Part shown: piece by piece, positions 1-9,121 of the stretch
Position numbering within the stretch: position 1 is the first letter of the stretch
How the letters are laid out: each line of letters begins with the position of its first letter
DNA from: Toxorhynchites rutilus septentrionalis
Taxonomy: Eukaryota; Arthropoda; Insecta; Diptera; Culicidae
NCBI RefSeq assembly: GCF_029784135.1
Contig: NC_073746.1
Span: 35,259,378-35,323,377, forward strand
Direction: 5' to 3'
DNA length: 64,000 bases
Notes under the pieces: model-generated
Database searches by the model: none
What the model saw: only the letters and a program-made list of their open reading frames with translations
What the model was told of the DNA's origin: nothing
Program-made: the position numbers and the translations under genes

Positions 1-939
1 TCTGACCTGTATTCATGAAACATTCATGCTCTAAGCGTGGTGAGCAATATTACCAGATTATTTCAAAGCGAAAGTCCGGAACTATTTACTTTGCATTCGA
101 GCATTTCAAGATAATTCAGGAAACTTTTGGATACTTTTTTAAGATAAACTACATGAAAAATATAACCAATCTGAACAACGTACAATTCGATCAGGAAAAT
201 TATGTCAGTTTGTAGGTGTCGCGACTATAATGTTGATCAAAGAATATTTGTCCGTGTGTAAAAATTCAGAAAACGCCATAGCTGAGTTCAAGACCGAGAC
301 CGAATTTTTACATTGCACTCTGCAATCAAGTTCTTAAGCGGTTTAATTTTAATGATCCTTTGATTTTCAAGATGACGAATATAGATCATACTAATGTCAT
401 AGCAACGAAGCATATGTCAATTGTTCCCCTTCTACAAATTATGCTCAGGATATCGATAATGAGTTTATGGGGAGATCCGAAACCTGGATTTTACTGACTC
501 CACTGTAAACGAATGCAAGGATGCTTTTTTCTTTTGGGGTAAAATTTTGTCACTAAAAAGAAATGACAATAATTTGTTTTTCCCAAGTTCAGAAAATATT
601 ATTCCAACATTTCTGATTCTGCCGCATTCCTCAGCAAAACAACAGTTGCACGATTGTTTTTAGAAAACAGTTTGAACGAAACGAAACTAAGAAATAGAAC
701 AGGAACATGAACTATGCGAGGAATTCTAGCTTCCAAAAATTATGTAGACATACATAGAGAACAGTCAGGATTAGTAAGAATGACACAAAATGTAAAACAA
801 AAGTATAATGTTAAAATGCATGATCATAAACAGATTGGGGAAAATTAGAAATGCCACTGTACATACGTTTGAACTACAACGTAACGCATTTTTTATGAGT
901 TTCTTTTTTTGCTATAAAATTCATTCTGAGGGTAATGTA
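1..939. other. Unassigned AT-rich DNA left of the copia element
   Basis: I recognise no gene, RNA or repeat boundary here. The longest open stretch (15-215, plus, 66 codons) is low in complexity, has no motif I know, and looks like a chance reading frame. Bases 935-939 (ATGTA) are the left copy of the copia target duplication, so the original chromosome ran directly from 939 to 5300. Confidence 0.5.
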
Positions 940-1057
940 TGTCTTGATTACAGAGTACAAAGGAAAGACGGCTTGTTCGGTTGACGGTATAATTCAATAT
1001 GATTTTATTCTAGTACTTAGTAATACATGGTAACTACGATTGGTTTGCTTGTTGACA
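940..1057 (-). repeat. copia 3' LTR (118 bp)
   Basis: This is a direct repeat of 5177-5294 with two mismatches (near positions 971 and 1040). On the minus strand it begins TGTCAACAAGC and ends AATCAAGACA, giving TGTC/GACA terminal inverted ends. It directly follows the purine tract. At 118 bp it is short for a copia-type LTR. Confidence 0.93.
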
Positions 1058-1066
1058 CCCCTCCTC
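1058..1066 (-). other. Polypurine tract of the copia element
   Basis: On the minus strand the bases are GAGGAGGGG immediately before the TGTC of the 3' LTR, where plus-strand DNA synthesis is primed in LTR retroelements. The RNase H reading frame stops at 1070-1072, only a few bases upstream. Confidence 0.85.
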
Positions 1067-1069
1067 AAA

Positions 1070-1763
1070 CTAATTGTTGCTCAGAGTTTGTGGAAAGATT
1101 TCGATATTACAACAAAGCTTCCGGAACGGTATCGCTGACAAACCTTTCGTTAGCAGATCAGCTTGTTGCTCGCTTGTTGAAATATAGCAAATTTCTAGCT
1201 TTTTCTTGGCCACACACTCACTTACATATTTGATCTTGACATCAGTGTGCTTCAGTCGTTTTGAAGGTCCAATTGACTTCATAATCGCAATGGTCGACTG
1301 ATTATCTTCATAGACTAATGACGGCTTTGCTTCTAGCAATCCCAACTCATTCAGGACCTTTTGAATCCAAATGGCTTCCCAAGCAGCGTCAGCTAGAGCA
1401 GAACATTCAGCTTCGGTCGATGACAACGATACGGTGCTTTGCTTTCTGGTGCTCCAGCAAATCGTAGCTCCATACAGCTTGAACAAGATTCCCGAAACTG
1501 AACGCCTATAATTCACATCAGTAGCCCAGTTTGAATCCGCAAAACCAACCACCTGACGAATGTAGATAACGTAGCATCCTTTTGGCGTGCACCCAATGCT
1601 CTTCAGACGGATTACTCTGGAACTGGCTGAAATAGTTCACCGCTGCACTGATATCCGGACGAGACGTGACCATTAAATACGTTAGGCATCCTATCAGCTC
1701 TCGGTATGGCTTGTTCAGCTTCTTCTCGGCTTCGCTCTTCAGAAGTTGAAGTCCAGCTTCCAT
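1070..1763 (-). pseudogene. copia RNase H region, frameshifted
   Basis: Two overlapping frames (1518-1763 and 1070-1552) together encode the end of Pol. The first contains the copia segment with RELIGCLTYL, TSRPDISAAVNYFSQF and MLRYLH. The second is the RNase H: VGFADSNWA supplies the first acidic residue, LSSTEAEC the glutamate, YEDNQSTIAI the next aspartate and KHTDVKIKYV the usual copia histidine block. The join at about 1545-1560 is out of frame, and the linker normally found between the RYL and ADSNWA motifs is missing, so a small deletion as well as a frame change is likely. RNase H removes the RNA template during reverse transcription. The frame ends naturally beside the purine tract. 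Confidence 0.85.
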
Positions 1764-1769
1764 GGGAGT

Positions 1770-2756
1770 TTATACTGGTTTGCACTGTTCCATTCCGAAA
1801 CGCTTTAGAACCGATCTAGTGTAATGTTCTTGGCTTAGCCGCATACGTCCCCGCAGTATATCTCGTTCAATTTTAAAGCCCAAGAAGACTTCAGCTTCAC
1901 CCATGTCTTGCATTGAAAACTCCGACTTCAGTAGCTTCTTGATAACACCGATCACAGAAAGACTCCGGGAAATTACGAGGATGTCGTCCACATATAACAA
2001 CAGGAAAAACTTCTCGCCATTTTGCGCACGGTAGTATAGACAACTGTCGCTTTCACACCTTTTGAACTTCATCCGGGACACAAACTCGTGGAATCGGTCG
2101 TTCCATGCCTTCAAACCGTAGATGGATTTGTTCAACTTGCAGACCTTATTCCCCTCCTCAAATTCTCGAGGCTGGCGCATGAAGATCTCTTCCGATAGAC
2201 TGCCATTCAAAAATGCCGTTCGGACATCCATCTGGTGAATCAGCAAATTCTCCTGGTTCGCCAATCCCATCATCATACGAACCGTGGTTATTTTTACCAC
2301 AGGCGCGTAGGTCTCGGTATAATCATATCCGTACCGCTGCGTGAAACCCTTGGCATCTAATCTTGCTTTATATTTGTCGATAGTTTCATCTGGTTTTTGC
2401 TTCAACTTGAAGACCCATTTACAATCCACAGGCTTTCTTCCTACCGGTAGATCTACGAGTTCCCAGGTGTTGTTCTCAACTAGCGAATTCAACTCGTCCT
2501 CGATGGCGTTGCGCCACTGTGGCCAGTCGTCCCTTGACTTCATTTCTTCAACATTATCTGGCAAGTCCTGCACATAGTTTTCTGCATTCAACGCATACGC
2601 CAGACAAGAATGGTAGTTCAGCCTGGTCGGAGGCCTACGTACACGTGTGCTTCTTCTAGGTTCGACTTTTTCTTCATCGTCCAGCGAAACCAACCCATCA
2701 CTGTTATCTTCAGGATCGCCTATCGGTTCACCGATTTGCTCTTCGATCATTTTCAT
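1770..2756 (-). pseudogene. copia reverse transcriptase region
   Basis: This 328-codon open frame holds the copia RT. It shows the WRNAIEDELNSL entry motif, CKWVFKLKQKPD, the fingers motif YKARLDAKGFTQRYG, then MDVRTAFLNGSL with the first catalytic aspartate, and LLLYVDDILVIS with the YVDD catalytic pair. Two defects are visible. The motif normally spaced as IYGLKQ-x-x-RAWN reads IYGLKAWN, an in-frame loss of about four residues. The frame then closes at a TAA at 1770-1772 where the next frame continues (TPMEAGLQ), so a sense codon has become a stop. Catalytic aspartates remain, but the protein would lack RNase H. Confidence 0.9.
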
Positions 2757-3084
2757 TTGATTCCTCCATCCGTGGTTCTGGTGGAGTCCAAAGTTGCTCC
2801 TCTTCTTGGTTACTTTGCTCCACTTTATCGCTAGTGGCCGAATACTTCATCTCATTCACGACGACGTCCCGTGCAAGATAAACCTTCTTCTTGTGACCAT
2901 CCCACAGCCGATAACCGTTTACCCCGTAGCCTACAAAGTAACATACCTGGCTACGTGCATCCAACTTGGATCGCTTCTCCTTGGGAATGAAACTATAGGC
3001 CTTGCTACCCCAGATCCGAAGTTTTGACACATCCGGTTTGTGTCCGAACCACATCTCATACGGTGTCTTCTTGTCTAACGCCAC
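2728..3084 (-). pseudogene. copia integrase C-terminal region
   Basis: This 118-codon frame begins KKTPYEMWFGHKPDVSKLR, the usual copia block just after the integrase core, followed by KLDARSQVCYFVGYG. It is the downstream half of integrase, cut off from its upstream half by the SINE at 3106-3371. It overlaps the start of the RT frame in another phase (2728-2756), so there is also a frameshift at the integrase/RT junction. Confidence 0.85.
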
Positions 3085-3105
3085 CGTGGGACTCCGATTG
3101 ATGAT

Positions 3106-3371
3106 TTTTTTTTTTATCTTCGCTTATTTTTCGTCGGCCTATTTCCGCCACTTCAGTGCCAATCACCGACATCAGGGAGGCGACTCCACCTGTTCCTACC
3201 TATCAGACTCAACAATACATGAGCCGGGCCAACTTCTTTCACTTCCCCTCCGAAGGAAGACGTAACCAGAGATTTTTCGCCTCAGAAAATCCCAACGACG
3301 CCAGCTGGGATTGAACCCAGGCCGATCGGATTGTGAGGCTGTTACGCTAACCACACAACCACTGGCGCCGT
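3106..3371 (-). mobile_element. tRNA-derived SINE (family A) inside copia integrase
   Basis: An antisense SINE lies between two copies of CTCCGATTGATGAT (3092-3105 and 3372-3385), a clean 14-bp target duplication. Read on the minus strand it begins with a tRNA-like head containing the B-box GGTTCAATCCC, continues through a family-specific body and ends in a poly-A tract (the poly-T at 3106-3115). The same family in the opposite orientation is at 39991-40263. The insertion splits the integrase gene and came after the copia element. Confidence 0.92.
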
Positions 3372-3908
3372 CTCCGATTGATGATGTACACCGCTGATTG
3401 AACCGCCTCGCACCAGAGCTTCTTCGGCATATTCGAATCCTCCACCATCGCCCTTGCTTTGTCCAGAATCGTCCTATTAAGGCGTTCGCTCACGCCATTC
3501 TGCTGTGGCGTATATGGCCATGCTTGAATAGTATTTGAAAGCTTCCAGTACCTCATCCTTCGACGCTAGGATGTATACGGCACTGAAATGGGTAAAATCA
3601 TCGGTGAAAGTAACAAAGAATCTTTTACCATTCCTGGTCGCCGGGGTGAAAGGTCCGCTAACGTCGCTGTGCACCAGCTCCAATGGTCTGTTCGATCTTG
3701 GAATCGGAACGTCTCCAAATGGTTGTCTCGAATGCTTTCCTTGCACACAAGGTTCGCATAATTCGGTGTCCTTAAATACGTCCTTCTTGAGAACCATTCC
3801 GTTGACCATGTTGTTCCGAACCAACATCTTCAGGCCACTCTTGCCAATGTGACCGAATCTCCGGTAGTACTGCCACCGCCTCTTCTGGTCCATTCTTGAA
3901 GATTGCAT
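3347..3908 (-). pseudogene. copia integrase core, internally deleted
   Basis: The frame 3477-3908 carries RRFGHIGKSGLKML (the HHCC zinc region), CEPCVQGKHSRQPF and LVHSDVSGPF with the first catalytic aspartate, then FVTFTDDFTHFSAVYIL. After DEVLEAFKYY the sequence jumps straight to a segment that in another phase (3347-3556) reads PYTPQQNGVSERLNRTI with the catalytic glutamate. The block that should contain the second catalytic aspartate, normally within an SDNGGE motif, is absent, so both a deletion and a frameshift lie near 3535-3550. Integrase inserts the cDNA into the chromosome; this copy cannot encode a working one. Confidence 0.88.
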
Positions 3909-5118
3909 TTAACAGATACAGCTTTCCAGTAAGTTTCCCAGTAGCAACCACCTCGTTGCCTAGTTTGATCTCCACAATATTGTTTTCAAACGTTACACGC
4001 ATTCCAAGCTTGCTCACGCGCCGAATGGAAAACAAATTGTACTGTAGTTCCGGCACATGAAGGACATCGTTCACCACGCTGTTAATTCGACGTTCGCCCA
4101 CGATCGACACCATCTCGATCGTTCCAGAGTGATGACTGTACACTACTTTCCCAGAAGCGACAACGATTGGTACAGGCTCCTCAAGCTTCACAATGTTTCG
4201 TAGACAGTTCTTAGTCTGAACCATGTGTTCCGATGCACCTGAATCGAGAATCCACTTAAACTGGTTCGAATTCCCGCCTTCTTTCTTCGCAGCACTTCCG
4301 GATTCTGATACGAACGCCACTTCAGAACCAGCAAAATTGGCCTTTTCCTTTTTCTTTGGTTTTCCGGTCCTTCGATGATTCGTTTCCTTTGTCGTGGGAC
4401 AGTTTGACTTCTTATGACCCACTTTTCCGCAAGAAAAACACTTGATCTTGAACCGCTCTCCATAGAAGGCCGACTCGCTGTCCAGCGTTACGTCCGGCTC
4501 CCCGTTGTTCTTCCGCTTGACACTTTCGCTCAGTAGTCTGGCCTTGACGAAATCCATAGTGCATTGCTCCGGCGGAAGAGTTTCTAGCACCGTCACCAAC
4601 TGTTGAAATGTCCTTGGCATGGTTCGCAGCAAATTGAATATGACCAGCCGATCGGGCATGACTACATCCGCGGTGGCCAACTCTCTGATAATCCGTTCGA
4701 ATCGTAGCAAGTGCTCCTCCATCGGATCCGTTTCAACGTACTTCATCACAGCCAGCTTCTTGAGAAGATAGAATTGGCCGGAAATCCCCTTCTTCGCAAA
4801 AAGATTCTGCAACGTTGTCCAGATCGCCTTCGGAGTGGATTTACCCTTGATGTACTCCAGCTGTGAATCCGCGATCTTTTCCACCAACAACGACTTGCAT
4901 CTTGCTTCTTGCAATTTCCGCTCCGCCAATTTGGTTCCCTTTTGAGCCTTTACCTGCTCCGAATCCGTGTCGGCCTCCCGGAACTCCGCAATTTCGTCCG
5001 CTTCTCTCCGGATGCAATCAATCAACTGCTTCTCCTCCAGTAATGTCTCCATATGGAAAATCCAATTCGGGAAATTCTTCCCATCGAAAAAATATACTTT
5101 TTGAGTTTCCGCTTGCAT
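3772..5118 (-). pseudogene. copia Gag and protease frame
   Basis: This 448-codon frame starts just after the primer-binding site. It contains a copia Gag domain (FFDGKNFPNWIFHMETLL near residue 10 and a middle helical part), a CCHC zinc knuckle (CFSCGKVGHKKSNC, about residue 226) that binds RNA, and an aspartic protease active site (WILDSGASEHMV, about residue 292). After LYLLNAIF the phase changes: the HHCC region of integrase continues in another frame from about 3860, so a small indel ends this frame early. Up to that point the Gag-protease part is undamaged as read. Confidence 0.9.
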
Positions 5119-5162
5119 TTTTTCTTTTAATCAACAATGTTCGTCTCCGGGTTACGGGTTAT

Positions 5163-5176
5163 CTGGGCCCATAACC
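5163..5176 (-). other. copia primer-binding site (internal initiator tRNA-Met)
   Basis: The minus strand next to the 5' LTR reads GGTTATGGGCCCAG. That is complementary to the anticodon arm of eukaryotic initiator tRNA-Met (CTGGGCCCATAACC, containing the CAT anticodon) and not to a tRNA 3' end. Half-tRNA priming of this sort is known for Drosophila copia and relatives. Confidence 0.88.
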
Positions 5177-5294
5177 TGTCTTGATTACAGAGTACAAAGG
5201 AAAGACGACTTGTTCGGTTGACGGTATAATTCAATATGATTTTATTCTAGTACTTAGTAATACATGGTAACTACGTTTGGTTTGCTTGTTGACA
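5177..5294 (-). repeat. copia 5' LTR (118 bp)
   Basis: This is the partner of 940-1057, with two differences in 118 positions. It is followed on its outer side by ATGTA (5295-5299), the target duplication. Confidence 0.93.
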
Positions 5295-5299
5295 ATGTA

Positions 5300-5659
5300 A
5301 TGGGATGGCGAAGTCCCCATCTAACGAGGATAAGGAACCGTGGTGGCCCCAATCCGCCGAGGTGACGCAATCCGTGTCGGCCGTCGATCAGTTGCTAAAA
5401 GCGGTGGCCTCTCGCAAGCAAATCTGTTTCCACCAATTGTTAGATGAGAATTTCGCTACCATTACAATGGCCTCAAAATGAATTTCATTACGAAATGATG
5501 AATCCATGTATACCCTAACTTGTATTGTTAATATAAAAATGAGAAAATTAAAAAAAAAATCTTCCAGCTTTTATCCAGTTTAAAAAAAAAGTCAAGTTTT
5601 TTCCAGTTTTGTTTTTCTTCTAATTTTTCTAGCTTTTTCAAAAATTTGGTTGGCATCTC
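5300..5659. other. Unassigned DNA right of copia
   Basis: The first 180 bases are relatively GC-rich, then the sequence becomes AT-rich with poly-A/T runs. I recognise no gene or named repeat. Without copia it was continuous with position 939. Confidence 0.4.
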
Positions 5660-5915
5660 TGCTTTCGAATTGCTATGCGATCATTACTTCTTGAATTATT
5701 CATCAAAGACTAATTTTTTATTCAAACAGCAATATCTCTATATAAAAAGGTCCTACAGGAACGTCCTAGGAACCAAATGACATCTGATTGATAAGGTTAA
5801 CTGGATTTGCTATCGAGTTGGTTGGCAAAAAAATGTATTTGTCCTCAAAATCTTTGAAAAAAACGAAAAAAATGTTTTTTTTTTATTTCTTCCCGATATA
5901 GTTTTCCACTACACC
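5660..5915 (+). repeat. Interspersed repeat, inverted copy at about 50940-51190
   Basis: Shared stretches include GAATTATTCATCA, AATATCTCT, a GGTCCTACA-GAACGT segment, TTTGCTATYGAGTTGGTTGG and TTTCTTCCCGATAT, in the same order when 50940-51190 is reverse-complemented. The copy at 51 kb runs on to a piggyBac-like end, so this may be a fragment of such an element. Confidence 0.6.
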
Positions 5916-6420
5916 TACACAAACAGAGATAAAAATATGTTCGTAAAATATTAAAATATCTGAAAATTTGAGCTTTTAAAATGACGTACATTCCATCCAT
6001 ATGTGTTTATTTTTCACGAAGTTACATCACATCAAAAATCTCTTAAAATTTTCGACTTCGCACTCTGTTCGTCTGATTTCGAGTCGAGTGTATATGGGCT
6101 GAACTATATCGACAAAAACACAAGTCACACGAAGTTTCTAGAAATGCTTTTGTATTATCTTATTATGCCACGTAAAAACAGGCATTATTTCTAAGTTTAC
6201 CAAAAACACAGAGATAGAAACTAACTGACCCGATGAACTTCGTCCCGATATTTTAATTTAAATAATTTCACTCACGTTTCACCAGAAATTATTATTTTAA
6301 AAAAAGTCTAATTTCGTTGTTTGTGTTGGAGTTTCCAAAATTGCTCTATTTTGAGGAGGCTGAATTGAATGAAGTTGGCAATATTTCAGAGAAGTTCAAC
6401 TTTCGATCTGTAACTCCGTG
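5916..6420. other. Unassigned AT-rich stretch
   Basis: Only short chance reading frames (for example 6003-6194) are present. I see no motif, repeat partner or RNA gene. Confidence 0.4.
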
Positions 6421-7700
6421 CGCAAGTCTACGAGTTCTGATTCTGCGCCCGAGTATAGGAGGGTTAAGTATTATTCCCCACATCTAACCCCTCCCCCGAT
6501 CACGCTTTATCCAGCTCCAAACCATCGGACATAATCCCGCCTAATTACCATCGCGCCTGTTTGTTACTTTAACGCCAATCTTCCCGAACTGCATAATCAT
6601 CGCGGCCGTGCAACTCGTTGCTGACAGTTATGTAAACACATCGCTCTTCAAACACAGTAGGCTCATAAATAAACAAGAGTCCCTCCTCATAGCGCGAGCA
6701 TTACTACTACTTGGGTGAGCGAAAGCTGGAGCAATGCGAACGTTTATCTGTCAGTCAAACAGCATGTTTGCCAAGCGCCAGTATCGGGCCACGTGCTCTG
6801 TCTGACCCTGTGAAGCGAACACACAAATTGGAAAAATATGAAAACGGGTACCTCGAGTAAATACGAGAGGATGAACCAAAGAGCCGCTGCAGCTGATGGA
6901 ATTGTATCCATAATAAACGCTACATTTTAGTGAAATGTGTCAAAAAAATCGGTTACGGTTTCCGACGGTGATGATAAAGCATTTTCCCGGATTAATTTAT
7001 TGCTCGGCCAATACAACGGTTTGTTGCGCCCTTTTTACAAGCAACAAGCGTAACATTGTACAAATATGAATGATTCCGACATTATCGTCAATGATCTGTA
7101 AGAAGAGAAACACTCGCAATTGAAACTAATTGCTGCTTGTTTTTTTCATGGCGGTATTCAAAGTTACGACATGCGACCAAAAGGGGACCTCATGAAACAA
7201 AAGCAACAGGGATAATTATTCCGTGGAAGATGAGACTGTGTAAAGAAGTGTTACTCTGGGACGGACGCTCATCCACTCAGATGGGGTTAAATTAGTTCCA
7301 CGGAGTCGTTGGTGTGCGGAAGGATTAAAAATCTCTGGAAAATCCTATTGAAATGAGGATTGGTACGAGAGAACCTAAGGGCCGGGCGATATGCGATTCG
7401 ACACAAGTTGCATACCACTGCAATTAAGTGTGGTTTTGTTTTCTGTCCGTTTAGGTTCCGTACAAAATTCCACTCCGAAAGGGTGATAGGCCTGCAGATT
7501 GTAAATAAAAGAAAGACCATGTCAAATTTGACAAGAGTTTGAACAAGAAAGACATTGTTTTCTCGCAAAAAGCATGTAAACAACTGCGATGAAAGGATTT
7601 GTTTGGAAAACACTGCACCGCCATCTCTTATGAAGTGTGTTTGCCGTCGGACAAATGATGCCAGATACATTCTGTTTGCAATACATTGGATAAAGGGTCA
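6421..7700. other. Low-repeat island 1
   Basis: Sequence of more even base composition with no copy elsewhere in the window. Frames here (such as 7287-7670 minus, 127 codons) show no recognisable domain, no biased composition and no conserved motif. It could be intron or intergenic host DNA; regulatory function is possible but not shown by the sequence alone. Confidence 0.4.
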
Positions 7701-7710
7701 AATTAAGCGA

Positions 7711-8355
7711 GTACAGGTCGGACTCAATTATCCGGAGTATTGATTTTTTTCTCACTCCGGATAATCGGATAATCGAGTTATAAAAAAAACGAATTTTCTC
7801 TCGGTAAACGTAATATAATTATGATTTGCACTTATTTATTAAACGGTTTTATCTAGGTTGACCCGTTTGTATGTTTGTGACTTTGTAACTTTGTCTGTAG
7901 CGCTGTACCACATTAATAGAAATTTAACCCCCTTCCTGTTGACCATTTGATCTGAAATTTGGAACACATCTTTATCTCTGGTGTCAGTATAAAACTGCGT
8001 ATTCCATGATCTTCAAAATCCAAGGCGGCTGCTAGAAAATGGCGGATTACACATTTTCTCAGAACCCCATCAATATGTATATCAAATGAAAGGGATTGAC
8101 TAGTAGAACACAGTTATTTATGAAACATGCAAATCCAAAATGGTCGCCACCCCAAACTGGTGCCATATATATACATTTTTTTTTCAAAACCTCATCAATA
8201 TGGGTATCAAAAGAAAGTTCTCGACTAGTAGAACATAGCAGATAATGAAAACTTTAATTCCAAGTAGGCCGCAGTCCCCAAACAATTAATTACAGGTCGG
8301 ACAGGAGTGATTCGATTGTAACAAATTTTGGACTCGATTATATACAGTTTGGATT
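7711..8355. repeat. Interspersed repeat with TCAAATGAAAGGG core (copy 1)
   Basis: It starts near ACAGGTCGGACTCAATTATC and an inverted pair TTATCCGGAGT/ACTCCGGATAA (7727-7770). It then contains the family block TTAATAGAAATTTAACCCCC, GATCTGAAATTTGGAACACA, ATCAAATGAAAGGGATTGAC and TAGTAGAACACAG, followed by GGACTCGATTATATACAG at its right edge. Other copies are at about 15145-15325, 17340-17570, 38790-39850 and 50551-50831. It has no coding frame. The terminal GATTATCCGGA motif resembles pogo-type ends, but no transposase is present. Confidence 0.65.
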
Positions 8356-8360
8356 TTTTT

Positions 8361-8732
8361 TATATATATTTCAAATAAGGCTTATTTCAAGAAGAAATGT
8401 AACCTTTCAACGTTGAGGAGAAGTTTATGTGGCTATTACATGTACAGTGGGGTAAAAATCAGGATTTTTGAAGATTTTGCTTTATTCTCACCAGGAATTG
8501 TTTATATTGATATTGCAGCCAAATTAAGAAATATAGAAGTTGGGCGTCAAAGAGCAAATTGTAGGGCGATTAAAGAGCTTCAATTTAATTGATACAAACA
8601 ATCTAGTTTGATATAAAGTTTTAGAATAAAATTAATAATAACACATTAACAATTATTAACTTTTATGTTTTCCACATCCAAAATGTTATTAAAATCCACT
8701 AATTTAGTTGTTCCACTCCTATTTCCTGTGCT
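8361..8732. other. Unassigned AT-rich stretch
   Basis: No gene or repeat could be recognised. The last bases (8733-8744) are the left target duplication of the adjacent LINE. Confidence 0.4.
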
Positions 8733-8757
8733 AAATTTTATCATTTTTTTTTTTTTT

Positions 8758-9121
8758 ATTAAATCGTTTATTTTTACAGGCTCAGTTACATAAGTTTAAA
8801 GGAGCCAAACTCCTATTTGTATAGTTACAAGTATATATAAACATTTTTTATTAATTCTAATGTTAATGAAGTAGAGAACCGATTACTCGCGGCTTGCTCG
8901 AGTTTAGAAGAGTGACATTTTGTTTCAGGAAAAGGATGGGATATAAGGATATGTTGACAATGTTCACACTCACATTCGCACTCACATTCATCATACTCAA
9001 TTCTTAAGCCTATCTTATATCTAACATGTATTTACATTTCACCTTATTCTAATGTTAGTAAGAAGGGATTTGATTTCTCGCGAAGGGAAAGGAAAAGGAG
9101 AATATAAGGATATAAGGACAA
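8758..9121 (-). other. 3' UTR of the I-type LINE
   Basis: Non-coding tail between the ORF2 stop and poly-A. It includes ACTCACATTC-type short repeats and a CGATTACTCGCGGCTTGCTCGAG block. The same tail is in the copy at 28862-29511, and a related block is at 51370-51400, so a family of elements shares this 3' end, as expected if the reverse transcriptase recognises it. Confidence 0.8.

Larger units (their letters stand above)
940..5294 (-). mobile_element. Ty1/copia LTR retrotransposon, defective
   Basis: A complete but broken copia-type provirus reads right to left. Both ends are 118-bp LTRs (940-1057 and 5177-5294) that begin TGTC and end GACA. They are flanked by a 5-bp target duplication ATGTA (935-939 and 5295-5299). 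Downstream of the right (5') LTR is a primer-binding site matching the inside of initiator tRNA-Met, and next to the left (3') LTR is a purine tract. The gene order gag, protease, integrase, RT, RNase H is the copia order. Lesions include frameshifts, an in-frame stop, an integrase deletion, an RT deletion and an antisense SINE at 3106-3371. The LTRs differ at only two positions, so insertion looks fairly recent compared with the coding damage. Confidence 0.95.
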
